A stretch of 64,000 bases of DNA from Pararhodobacter sp. SW119. Its GTDB lineage: Bacteria > Pseudomonadota > Alphaproteobacteria > Rhodobacterales > Rhodobacteraceae. The stretch covers positions 1-64,000 of the forward strand of contig NZ_JADDJF010000019.1 in NCBI RefSeq assembly GCF_017811755.1, in the 5' to 3' direction. A program made the translations under genes and the position numbers. The notes under the pieces are model-generated. The model saw only the letters and a program-made list of their open reading frames with translations, was not told the DNA's origin and ran no database searches. The number at the start of each line of letters is the position of its first letter. The first letter of the stretch is position 1. Positions 53,934 through 64,000 of the stretch are shown here, one piece after another.

Positions 53934-56567
53934 TCAGAGCTGGAAGGCGCGCTTGCGGAAGCGCTGGCGGACCAGTTCGGCGAGTGTGTTGATGACGAAG
54001 GTCATGATGAAGAGCGTGAGCGCGGCGAGGAAGAGGACGCGGTAGTTGGTGCCGTCCTTCACGGCCTCGGGCAGCTCGATCGCGATGTTGGCCGAGAGCG
54101 TGCGCAGGCCCGAGAAGATGTTCCATTCCATGATCGGCGTGTTGCCGGCGGCCATGACCACGATCATCGTCTCGCCCACGGCGCGGCCCATGCCCATCAT
54201 CACCGCCGAGAAGACGCCCGAGGCGGCAGTCGGCAGCACCACCCAGAGCGAGGTCTGCCAGGGCGTCGCGCCGCAGGCGAGCGAGGCGGCGCGCAGGTGG
54301 CCGGGGACCGCGTTCAGCGCATCCTCGGCCAGGGTGTAGATGTTGGGGATCACGGCGAAGGCCATGATGAAGCCGACGACCAGCGCGTTGCGCTGCTGGT
54401 AGCTGTCGATGAAGCCGCCGCGCGGGTCGTAGCCGATGGCGGTGAGCAGGGCGGCGAAGGCGTAGGAGAGGACCAGCGCGGCGGCGAGCATCACCAGCCA
54501 GCGCAGCGCGTCGATGCGGCCGGCGGCGGCGCGCTCGCGGTCGCCCAGGAACGCGCGGTACTGGTGGCCGAGCAGCTTGCGGAAGGACCAGGCGACGATC
54601 AGGTACGAGAGCGGCAGCAGGATCAGGAACATGAAGGGCGTGCCGGTGCCGACGCGGCCGGTCGTCCATTGCTTGAAGTCGCCGTAGAAGAGCACCTGTT
54701 CGAACAGGGGGCCCAGCCAGATCGCCACCTGCGCGGTGATCAGGATCGAGGCGCCCATCAGAAAGAATTTCGGAAACCCGTCCAGCCGGATCGCCAGGTT
54801 GGGCGGCAGCATCTGCCAGGCGAAGGCGCCCAGCATCAGCCCCATCGGCAGCGCGAAGAACCCGACCAGCACCGCGCCGATCCACTCCTCGACCAGCGGC
54901 GCCAGCACCAGCGCGGCGATGAAGCCGAGAACCACCGTGGGCAGGCTTTCCATCATCTCCATCATCGGCTTGACGGTCGCCCGCACCCGCCGGTCGACGA
55001 ATTCCGAGGTGTAGATGGCGGCCCCCAGCGCGATCGGCACGGCAAAGAGCATGGCGTAGAAGGCGGCCTTCATCGTGCCGAAGATCAGCGGGACCAGCGA
55101 ATACTTCGGCTCGGCCAGGTCGGTGCCGGCGGTGGATTGCCAGACGAAGGTGGGCTCCATGTAGCCCTCGTACCAGATGCGGCCGAAGAGGACGCGCAGG
55201 GTCACTTCGGGGTGGCGCTGGTTGTATTGCCAGGCCTCGACCTCGCCGCCCTGGCTGACCAGCATCACGCCGTTCGAGCGCGGGAAGATCATTGCGGTCG
55301 AGTCGGTGGTGACGTCGCCCGAACGCGCGAGTTCGAAGAGGATCTGATCCGAGGTCGAATGGTAGACCCAGACATTGCCCTGCGCATCGACGGCGACGAA
55401 TTCCTTCTGCCGCTGCGCCTCGGACAGATCGACGATGGCGGCGGGCATGGGGACATGGGTGCGGGCGCGGACCAGTTCGCGCCCGTCGGTGGTGGCCGAG
55501 GTGCCGGTCTGCAGGCGGAAATAGACATTGATCTCGCCGTCCTCGGAGCCGACGACGAGCGAATCCTCGCCCGATAGGAAGGTCATCGCCGTCACCGCCA
55601 CGCCCGCGTCGCCGACGCGGCGCGATTCGGCCAGTTGCGGGGCGTCCATGTTGCGAAGATCGTAGCGGTGCACGAAGCCGTCGTCGGTGGAGACGATCGC
55701 CCGGTCGCCGGTGCCCGAAAGCAGGATGCGCGTGACCGCGACGCCGGGCGCGAGGTTGAGCGATGGCAGGTCCGAGGTCGTGGTCGTCACCGTGCGTTCG
55801 TTGGTCATCATGTTGACCTGGATGCGCGAGCGGCTGACGCGGACCTGGTTTGTCGCATCGACGGTGGCGAAGGCCAGCGTCGGGCGTTCGCGGGTGCCGC
55901 CGACGCGGTAGTCGACGGCAATGATCGGTTGGTCCGAGATCGCGTCGGCCTCGCCCAGGTCGATGACGCTGGACAGCGTACGGAAATCGCCGGTGCCGAC
56001 TTCGGTGAAGATGCGCCCGTCGCCCATGAGGTCGCGGTCATCGAGTTGCGTCAGGCCGTCGGGCAGGTTGCGCCGGGCCGTCGTCGATGTCGCGAAACCG
56101 AGTTCGGCAAAGCGCACGGTGCCGTCGTCGAAGCCCAAGGCGACCTGATCGCGGCTCAGCGTGCCGGAAACGGCGGTGACATTGGCGCCGTTGAAATCGA
56201 ACTGGTCGCGCGAGATCTCGGTCCCGGTGGGGACGTGGTAGGTGATGACGCGGCCTTCGGCGGCGACGGCGATGCCGAGGGTCTGGAATTCGTCGCCGTT
56301 GACCCAGATCACGTCCTGCTGGGTGTCGAGCTGGTAGCGCGTGTTGCCCAGCATTTCGCCGCCATCCATCAGCGGCATGACGACGCGGAACAGGAAGACC
56401 ATGATCCCGAGGACGGCGAAGATCACCATCAGCCCGCCGACGGTGATCACGGCGCCCGCGATCCGCTCGCCCCAGATCACGCTGCGCTTGGTGTCGAGGC
56501 TACGCAGACGCTTCCGTTCGGTGCGCGCGGCGGCGCTGTGTTCGGAGGGCGTGGTGCTGTCGGGCAT
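53934..56567 (-). CDS. pstC: phosphate ABC transporter permease PstC with large periplasmic beta domain
   Basis: 877 residues, against about 320 for E. coli PstC. A first transmembrane helix at 36-61 is followed by a soluble part of about 430 residues rich in beta-type sequence with propeller-like blades (such as DDGFVHRYDLRNMDAPQLAE and GSEDGEINVYFRLQTGTSAT). The permease part begins near 495 (FGTMKAAFYAMLFAVPIALG), with an ABC-interaction loop EDALNAVPGHLRAASLACGA. Inner membrane. Such long PstC proteins are known from marine gammaproteobacteria; the extra domain is unexplained. It starts 66 bases after pstS. Confidence 0.93.
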   Translation of the reverse strand: MPDSTTPSEHSAAARTERKRLRSLDTKRSVIWGERIAGAVITVGGLMVIFAVLGIMVFLFRVVMPLMDGGEMLGNTRYQLDTQQDVIWVNGDEFQTLGIAVAAEGRVITYHVPTGTEISRDQFDFNGANVTAVSGTLSRDQVALGFDDGTVRFAELGFATSTTARRNLPDGLTQLDDRDLMGDGRIFTEVGTGDFRTLSSVIDLGEADAISDQPIIAVDYRVGGTRERPTLAFATVDATNQVRVSRSRIQVNMMTNERTVTTTTSDLPSLNLAPGVAVTRILLSGTGDRAIVSTDDGFVHRYDLRNMDAPQLAESRRVGDAGVAVTAMTFLSGEDSLVVGSEDGEINVYFRLQTGTSATTDGRELVRARTHVPMPAAIVDLSEAQRQKEFVAVDAQGNVWVYHSTSDQILFELARSGDVTTDSTAMIFPRSNGVMLVSQGGEVEAWQYNQRHPEVTLRVLFGRIWYEGYMEPTFVWQSTAGTDLAEPKYSLVPLIFGTMKAAFYAMLFAVPIALGAAIYTSEFVDRRVRATVKPMMEMMESLPTVVLGFIAALVLAPLVEEWIGAVLVGFFALPMGLMLGAFAWQMLPPNLAIRLDGFPKFFLMGASILITAQVAIWLGPLFEQVLFYGDFKQWTTGRVGTGTPFMFLILLPLSYLIVAWSFRKLLGHQYRAFLGDRERAAAGRIDALRWLVMLAAALVLSYAFAALLTAIGYDPRGGFIDSYQQRNALVVGFIMAFAVIPNIYTLAEDALNAVPGHLRAASLACGATPWQTSLWVVLPTAASGVFSAVMMGMGRAVGETMIVVMAAGNTPIMEWNIFSGLRTLSANIAIELPEAVKDGTNYRVLFLAALTLFIMTFVINTLAELVRQRFRKRAFQL

Positions 56568-56633
56568 GGGGGCTCCGCCGGGCAGGGAAAGAGGTGCGCG
56601 GGCCGACCTAGTGGCCGGCCCGCGCGCAGACGA

Positions 56634-57608
56634 TCAGTTGGTGACCGGGACGCCGAAGGTGGCGAGATCCTGATCGGCAATCGCCTTCACCAGCGGGAAG
56701 AAGCCCGCGCGCACGACGTCTTCCTGGCCCTGGCGGCTGTAGACGTAGCGAATGAACTCGGCGCGCAGCGGCTCCAGGTCGGCATTCGGGTCCTTGTTCA
56801 TGTAGACATAGAGGAACCGCGCGATCGGGTAGTTGCCGGTCGAGGCATCCTCGGCGGTGGGGGCGTAGCATTCGCCATCCGGTCCGCGCAGGTTGATCGC
56901 CTTCACGTCGGCGGTGCCGTAGCCGATACCCGAGTAGCCGATGCCGTTGACGTCGGCCGCAACACCCTGGATCACGGTCGAGGAGCCGGGCTGTTCGCGC
57001 ACCTCTGGGCTGTAGTCGCCGCCGAAGAGGGCGACTTCGCGGAAGTAGCCATAGGTGCCCGAGGCCGAGTTGCGGCCGTACATGGCGATCGGACGGTCGG
57101 CCCATTCGCCTTCCACGCCGACCTGGCCCCAGGTGGTGATCGCCGCGTCGGCGCCGCCCGAGCGGGTCGAGGAGAAGATGGCGTCGACTTCCTGCAGGCT
57201 GAGGCATTCGAGCGGGTTGTCGCGGTGCACGAAGACACCCAGCGCGTCGATGGCGCCGCGGATCGGGGTGGGCTCGTAGCCGTAGCGGGCCTCGAACTCC
57301 TCGATCTCGGTGCCGCGCATCGGGCGCGACATCGGGCCGAACTGGGCGGTGCCTTCGACCAGCGCGGGCGGGGCGGTGCCCGACCCGGCGCCCTGGATCT
57401 GGATGGCGACGTTCGGATAGAAGGTGCGGAAACCTTCCGACCAGAGCGTCATGAGGTTGTTGAGCGTGTCCGAGCCGATCGAGACGAGGTTGCCCGAGAC
57501 GCCCGAGACGGGCTGGTATTCGGGCAGGTTCGGGTCCACCGACTGGGCGCCGGCGGCGGTCGCGAGCGCGAGCGCCGCGGAAGAAGCGAGAAGGGACAGA
57601 CGGGTCAT
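56634..57608 (-). CDS. pstS: phosphate-binding periplasmic protein PstS
   Basis: 324 residues. Signal peptide MTRLSLLASSAALALATAAG, cleaved near AQS. The mature protein is a type II periplasmic binding protein of the PstS-like family: SIGSDTLNNLMTLWSEGF at the N-terminus (phosphate loop) and GRNSASGTYGYFREVALFGG (second phosphate loop). It delivers phosphate to PstC/PstA. First gene of the operon, preceded by a Pho-box tandem and a CtrA-like site. Confidence 0.95.
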   Translation of the reverse strand: MTRLSLLASSAALALATAAGAQSVDPNLPEYQPVSGVSGNLVSIGSDTLNNLMTLWSEGFRTFYPNVAIQIQGAGSGTAPPALVEGTAQFGPMSRPMRGTEIEEFEARYGYEPTPIRGAIDALGVFVHRDNPLECLSLQEVDAIFSSTRSGGADAAITTWGQVGVEGEWADRPIAMYGRNSASGTYGYFREVALFGGDYSPEVREQPGSSTVIQGVAADVNGIGYSGIGYGTADVKAINLRGPDGECYAPTAEDASTGNYPIARFLYVYMNKDPNADLEPLRAEFIRYVYSRQGQEDVVRAGFFPLVKAIADQDLATFGVPVTN

Positions 57609-57693
57609 GGTGTCTCCAGTTCAGTCTGACGTTGGCCCTGGGTGCCCGGCGATTCGCTGTCCGGGCGTTGGGTGGGCTCGGCGTAGTCCCGCG

Positions 57694-57735
57694 ATGTGAC
57701 GGCCATGCCACGTTCGCATGACAGTTCCATGACAA
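57694..57735 (-). promoter_or_regulatory. Pho-box tandem upstream of pstS
   Basis: On the minus strand TTGTCAT-N4-CTGTCAT occurs at 57735-57718, matching the PhoB consensus of two 7-mers 4 bases apart. A weaker second pair, GTGGCAT-N4-GTCACAT, follows at 57711-57694. It is 86-127 bases upstream of the pstS start. PhoB, encoded in the same operon, is expected to bind and activate. Confidence 0.85.
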
Positions 57736-57853
57736 TCGGGTTGCGAAGGGGGCCGCGTCGGCGGTGTAGGGGCGCAGGGCAGCCCCCACGCGCCGCGGTC
57801 CACGCGTGGACCTTTCGGCAAGTGTCGGAAAAGACACGGAAACGGATTTTCTG

Positions 57854-57868
57854 TTAATCTCTTGTTAA
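57854..57868 (-). promoter_or_regulatory. CtrA-like binding site
   Basis: On the minus strand TTAACAAGAGATTAAC matches TTAA-N7-TTAAC, the alphaproteobacterial CtrA consensus. It is about 245 bases upstream of pstS and points toward it. No other gene lies between. A match of this short A/T pattern in G/C-rich DNA is unlikely by chance but not impossible. Confidence 0.5.
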
Positions 57869-57995
57869 TCGCCACGATGACCGACGGCGACATGGCCAAT
57901 TGATCCGGTAGAAAGTCCGCGCGAGCGGAGAAGCGCCGCGGACGGCGCATCTGGAACGGCCAGATGACAGAAGCTCTCGAGGGTTTGGGGAACTG

Positions 57996-58026
57996 AAAAA
58001 GGCCGGCACCTTTCGGCGCCGGCCTT
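57996..58026 (-). terminator. Rho-independent terminator of clpB
   Basis: On the minus strand, GGCCGGCGCC-GAAA-GGTGCCGGCC forms a 10-bp stem with one G-T pair, followed by TTTTT. It starts 26 bases after the clpB stop. Confidence 0.88.
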
Positions 58027-58051
58027 TGGCATGGGCAGGATTTCCTGCCGG

Positions 58052-60670
<2,619 letters not shown>

Positions 60671-60750
60671 CGCTGTCATCTCCTGTGCAAGCACCCGAAT
60701 TCGCCGGCAACCTGACCGTCAGCATCGCCGGCCCGCGGGCCTCGGTTTTT

Positions 60751-60779
60751 ATTTGGGAAGCCGGGGCGACCGGTGCAAG
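60751..60779 (-). promoter_or_regulatory. candidate heat-shock (RpoH-like) promoter of clpB
   Basis: On the minus strand CTTGCA (60779-60774) and CCAAAT (60756-60751, within CCCAAATA) are 17 bases apart, about 80-110 bases before the clpB start. They partly fit the alphaproteobacterial RpoH elements CTTG and CCCATNT. The fit is imperfect. Confidence 0.35.
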
Positions 60780-60872
60780 TACCGGCCGTACGGGCGCAAG
60801 GGGGCGAATACGTTAACGGCGGGGCAACCCTTTGCGGCGACAAGGTGGAAAAGGAAGGAAAGGGGCAAGATC

Positions 60873-61202
60873 ATGCGCTATCGGGAAATGCGCTGGCCGT
60901 GCGACTATCCGGTACTCCTCCTGCACGGGGGGCAAAGGGCTTCGGCCGTGGTCGTCAATGTCAGTTCCGGCGGCGCGCGCCTGCGCACCGAGCTTGCGGT
61001 CGCGGTGGGCGAGGTGCTGACCGTCGATTTGGGCAAGCGCCGGTTCGCCGGCACCGTCCGCTGGGTGCGCTCGGGGATGATCGGGCTGCGGCTGCTGACG
61101 CCGCTTTCGAAGCCCGATCTGGCGACAATTCGCCGCGGGCGCGAGAATGCCGACGCCGTCACCTCGGGCCGCTGGAACACCCATCTGCACGAATTGCGCT
61201 GA
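60873..61202 (+). CDS. PilZ domain protein
   Basis: 109 residues, one PilZ domain. The two c-di-GMP motifs are an Arg-rich RYREMR at the N-terminus (RxxxR-like) and NVSSGGARLR (N/DxSxxG). It probably binds c-di-GMP, but no output domain is present. ATG 60873 follows AAGGAAAGGGGC. Divergent from clpB. Cytoplasmic. Confidence 0.85.
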   Translation: MRYREMRWPCDYPVLLLHGGQRASAVVVNVSSGGARLRTELAVAVGEVLTVDLGKRRFAGTVRWVRSGMIGLRLLTPLSKPDLATIRRGRENADAVTSGRWNTHLHELR

Positions 61203-61427
61203 GCGCGCCGCGCTGCGCTGATCCGCGTGTTTTCAAGGCGTCGGCGCGGATGGCCTGCGCCCTACGCGCTAGGGCGCGCACCTGTCGTAAGCACCCCTGG
61301 CAACGCCGGTTTGGAGTGATCCGAACAAGCGAGCCTCTCGTACAAACCTCGAAAAGACGGTAATGCTTGTCGGGCGGTGTCCTTGGGCCAGCCTGCGTCT
61401 GATCCGTTGTTTGTCAGAGGGGACGAC

Positions 61428-62543
61428 ATGAACATCCACTTCCCGCCCGCCGATCGCGAACCTGGCAAAGCGGAGGCCGAAGCGGCCCTCGACGTGTTGC
61501 GCAACTGGGCAAGCCGGGCCAGCGACGACGAGATCGCGGCCCTGGACCCCAGGATGCGGCGCCTGATCCCCGGCCTGCCCGACCCCGCCTATCCGGCGCT
61601 GTCGCGCAGCTATCCGTCCGACTTCGTGCCCGATACCGCCTATCGCCGCAGCATGCCCGATCTGCAGAACGGGCCGGCGAGCCTGATCCGCGGGACCCGC
61701 GCGCCGATCCAGCATGTCGGCATATCCAACTTCCGTCTGCCGATCCGGTTCCGCACCCGCGCTTCCGACCATGCCGGGCAGGGCGATGTCACGCTGGAAA
61801 CCTCGGTGACCGGCACGGTCAGCCTGGACGCCGACAAGAAGGGCATCAACATGAGCCGGATCATGCGCAGCTTCTACGTGCATGCCGAAAAGCGGTTCAG
61901 CATCCATGTCATCGAAGCCGCACTCGATGCCTACAAGACCGACCTGGAAAGCATCGACGCGCGTATCCAGATGCGGTTCTCGTTTCCGATGCGGGTCGAC
62001 AGCCTGCGCTCGGGGCTTTCGGGCTGGCAGTACTACGACATCGCGCTGGAGCTGGTCGAAAAGGCCGGGCAGCGGCGTCGCTTCCTGCATCTCGACTACG
62101 TCTACTCCTCCACCTGCCCCTGCTCGCTGGAGTTGAGCGAGCATGCCCGGTCGGGGCGCGGGCAGTTGGCGACGCCGCATTCGCAGCGGTCGGTTGCGCG
62201 GATTTCGGTCGAACTGCTGCCCGGCGCGACGCTCTGGTTCGAGGATCTGATCGAGATCTGCCGCGCCGCCGTGCCGACCGAGACGCAGGTCATGGTCAAG
62301 CGCGAGGACGAGCAGGCCTTCGCCGAACTCAACGCCGCCAATCCGATCTTTGTCGAGGATGCGGCACGGCTTTTCTGCCAGGGCCTGGCCGATGATGCCC
62401 GGATCGGCGATTTCCGGGTCATCGCGAGCCATCAGGAAAGCCTGCACAGCCATGACGCGGTCAGCATGCTGACGCAGGGGCCGACATTCGAGGGCGAAAG
62501 CCTCGATCCGCGGCTTTTCGCGAGCCTGGTTCATTCTGGCTGA
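61428..62543 (+). CDS. folE2: GTP cyclohydrolase FolE2 (type IB)
   Basis: 371 residues. GISNFRLPIRF, YVYSSTCPCSLELSEHAR with the catalytic and metal-binding Cys and Glu region, and ATPHSQRSVARISVEL with His are hallmarks of the FolE2 family. It makes dihydroneopterin triphosphate for folate and related pterins and works with several metals, unlike zinc-dependent FolE. ATG 61428 follows GAGGGGACGAC. It lies 225 bases after the PilZ gene; the gap holds a hairpin-like GCCCTACGCGCTAGGGC. Confidence 0.94.
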   Translation: MNIHFPPADREPGKAEAEAALDVLRNWASRASDDEIAALDPRMRRLIPGLPDPAYPALSRSYPSDFVPDTAYRRSMPDLQNGPASLIRGTRAPIQHVGISNFRLPIRFRTRASDHAGQGDVTLETSVTGTVSLDADKKGINMSRIMRSFYVHAEKRFSIHVIEAALDAYKTDLESIDARIQMRFSFPMRVDSLRSGLSGWQYYDIALELVEKAGQRRRFLHLDYVYSSTCPCSLELSEHARSGRGQLATPHSQRSVARISVELLPGATLWFEDLIEICRAAVPTETQVMVKREDEQAFAELNAANPIFVEDAARLFCQGLADDARIGDFRVIASHQESLHSHDAVSMLTQGPTFEGESLDPRLFASLVHSG

Positions 62544-62635
62544 TCGCTACGGCTGACGGGTTCGGCTAAAGGACGGTCCTTTCGATGCGGCGCGGGGCGC
62601 GCTAGGCTTGGCGCGTCCCAACCGCCGAGCCCGCG

Positions 62636-63607
62636 ATGCCGCCGATCCTGACCGTCACCCTCAACCCCGCGCTCGACATCTCGGGCCACGTGCCGCGCAT
62701 CGTCGCCGGGCCCAAGTTGCGGGTGCGGGACGTGGTCGTCGAACCCGGCGGGGGCGGGGTGAATGTTGCCCGTGCGATCCAACGACTCGGCGGCGCGGTC
62801 GCGGCGTTCGTGGTTCTGGGCGGACCCAATGGCGAGCGGCTTGCTGCGTTGCTCAGCGCGGAAGGGGTCGCGCTGCGCCGGTTCGACCTGCCGGGCGACA
62901 CACGCGAAAGTTTGGCAGTCACCGACGACGACGGGCGGCAATACCGTTTCGTCCTGCCCGGACCGGAGTTTGACGCGGCGCGCGAAACGGCGGTGCGCGA
63001 TGCCATTGTCTCCGCCGCGCTCGAAGCCGAAAGGGATGCGGGCGGGCAGGGGGGCTGGGTCGTGCTCAGCGGTAGCCAGCCGCCCGGGATGGGCGATGAT
63101 TTCGAGCAGGGGCTTGCGCAGGCGCTTGCGCCCTGCGGCGCCTGCCTGATCGTCGATACGTCGGGGTCGGCGCTGGACCGGCTGACGCGACAGCCTTCGA
63201 CCTCGTGTCCCGCGGTGCTGCGCATGGACCAGGCGGAATCCGAGGCGCTGGCCGGGCGTGCCCTTGCATCGCCTGCCGAGAGCCTGGATCTGGCGTGCGA
63301 CATGGTGCGGCGTGGCGTGGCCGGAATGGTGGTGCTGGCCCGCGGCGCCGAAGGCTCGGTGCTGGCCGCGCCCGATCTGCGCCTGCATTGCGCGCCCCCG
63401 ACGGTCGAGGTGGTCAGCCCCGTCGGCGCCGGCGACAGCTTCACCGCCGCGTTCACGCTGGCGCTGGCGCGGGGCGGCGATCCGGCCGAAGCCTTGCGCC
63501 AGGGCACCGCCGCCGCCGCCGCCGCCGTCATGACCCCCGGGTCCGAGCTTTGCCGCGCGGCGGATGTGGCGCGCCTCGCGTCGCGCTGCCGCGTCGTCGC
63601 GGCTTGA
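62636..63607 (+). CDS. PfkB-family sugar kinase (1-phosphofructokinase-like)
   Basis: 323 residues, ribokinase fold. TVTLNPALDISGHVP and EPGGGGVNVARAIQRLGG at the N-terminus match the 1-phosphofructokinase/tagatose-6-phosphate kinase group. SPVGAGDSFTAAFTLALARG carries the catalytic Asp of the GAGDSF motif. Because no PTS genes are nearby, it may instead be the Pfk-like 6-phosphofructokinase of this group (PfkB). Start at ATG 62636 has a weak ribosome-binding site. The trkH gene starts 32 bases after the stop. Confidence 0.88.
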   Translation: MPPILTVTLNPALDISGHVPRIVAGPKLRVRDVVVEPGGGGVNVARAIQRLGGAVAAFVVLGGPNGERLAALLSAEGVALRRFDLPGDTRESLAVTDDDGRQYRFVLPGPEFDAARETAVRDAIVSAALEAERDAGGQGGWVVLSGSQPPGMGDDFEQGLAQALAPCGACLIVDTSGSALDRLTRQPSTSCPAVLRMDQAESEALAGRALASPAESLDLACDMVRRGVAGMVVLARGAEGSVLAAPDLRLHCAPPTVEVVSPVGAGDSFTAAFTLALARGGDPAEALRQGTAAAAAAVMTPGSELCRAADVARLASRCRVVAA

Positions 63608-63639
63608 CAGGTCCCCCCGCCGCCGCCATCCCCTAGGCC

Positions 63640-64000
63640 ATGCCGGATCTGCGCCCCGTCGCCCACATTATCGGTCTCATGCTCGTGGCGCTCGGGGTCA
63701 TGATGCTGATCCCTGCCGCCGTCGCCGTTTCGCAGGCCGAGCCGGGCTGGGCGATCTTCCTGCAATCGGCGGTGGCGACCATGCTCACCGGGTGCTTTCT
63801 GGCGCTGTCGACGCTGAACGCGCTGACCGAGTCGCTGACACTGCGCCAATCCTTCCTGCTGACCACGCTGACCTGGGTGATCCTGCCGGCTTTCGGCGCC
63901 ATGCCGTTCTTCCTGGGGCCGGGCGGCGAGCGGCTGGTCGACGCGCTTTTCGAATCGATGTCCGGGATGACGACCACGGGCACCACGATCATGGTCGGCC
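63640..64000 (+). CDS. trkH: TrkH-family potassium uptake protein (partial, cut by window end)
   Basis: 120 residues are visible before the window ends. Two or three transmembrane helices at about 8-30, 40-60 and 70-95 are followed by the first pore loop SMSGMTTTGTTIMVG, whose TTTGTT is the potassium selectivity filter of TrkH/KtrB proteins. The ATG at 63640 gives a typical TrkH N-terminus. The remaining three repeats should follow outside the window. Confidence 0.88.
   Translation, partial: MPDLRPVAHIIGLMLVALGVMMLIPAAVAVSQAEPGWAIFLQSAVATMLTGCFLALSTLNALTESLTLRQSFLLTTLTWVILPAFGAMPFFLGPGGERLVDALFESMSGMTTTGTTIMVG

Overview
The window is about 64 kb of high-G+C alphaproteobacterial chromosome, most likely from the order Rhodobacterales (Rhodobacteraceae/Roseobacter relatives). 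The evidence is a tRNA-His without an encoded G-1 and with A73, a class I lysyl-tRNA synthetase, an IalB-type protein, DUF2852, DUF3422 and YcjX/YcjF genes, a nusB-ribH-ribBX operon, and CtrA-like and Pho-box-like sites. No rRNA, prophage, insertion sequence or CRISPR was recognised. Genus cannot be decided from the sequence alone. The last gene (trkH) runs off the right edge.

Layout. 0-8.1 kb is the most accessory-looking part: an NAD(P)H-quinone-reductase/UbiA fusion, a peroxiredoxin-like gene, a lipoamide-dehydrogenase-like flavoprotein, and an isolated tubulin-tyrosine-ligase (ATP-grasp)/PqqD fusion. A dispersed repeat lies upstream of the last gene and 500 bp without a recognised gene lie downstream. 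8.1-18 kb is housekeeping: tRNA-His, SRP RNA, a TetR regulator, DUF2852, a HisA paralogue, nadD, a PBP4-type carboxypeptidase, an Na/Pi cotransporter, TerB and lysS. It is interrupted at 14.97-15.41 kb by a phased array of palindromes built on TTTCCCCGCGGGGAAA. 18.4-28.2 kb is an acetate uptake and activation module: acsA, adk, DUF4212, a sodium/solute symporter, a cNMP/CBS/nucleotidyltransferase protein, a small membrane protein, a response regulator and a pseudo-histidine-kinase/exonuclease fusion. 28-48 kb is mostly core: truA, ycjXF, an amidase, gatCA, serS, an acyl-CoA dehydrogenase, asparaginase, rlmN, nusB-ribH-ribBX and a TAT-exported 5'-nucleotidase. Three copies of a fixed-geometry 80-bp intergenic element are scattered here. 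48-57.7 kb is a DUF305 protein and the pstSCAB-phoR-phoU-phoB phosphate operon, read leftward. 57.7-64 kb holds clpB, a PilZ protein, folE2, a PfkB-family kinase and the start of trkH.

How the genes fit together. Acs makes acetyl-CoA and AMP from acetate imported by the symporter pair, and Adk recycles the AMP. The downstream signalling-like proteins probably tune this system. The Pst transporter and PhoR/PhoB/PhoU form one phosphate-scarcity circuit, with a Pho-box tandem and a CtrA-like site upstream of pstS. The strongest undescribed signals are three non-coding repeat families (the palindrome array, an 11-bp iteron-like element, and the AAATTT...TTAACCGCAATGAAA element) and two protein fusions (TTL-PqqD and pseudo-kinase-exonuclease).
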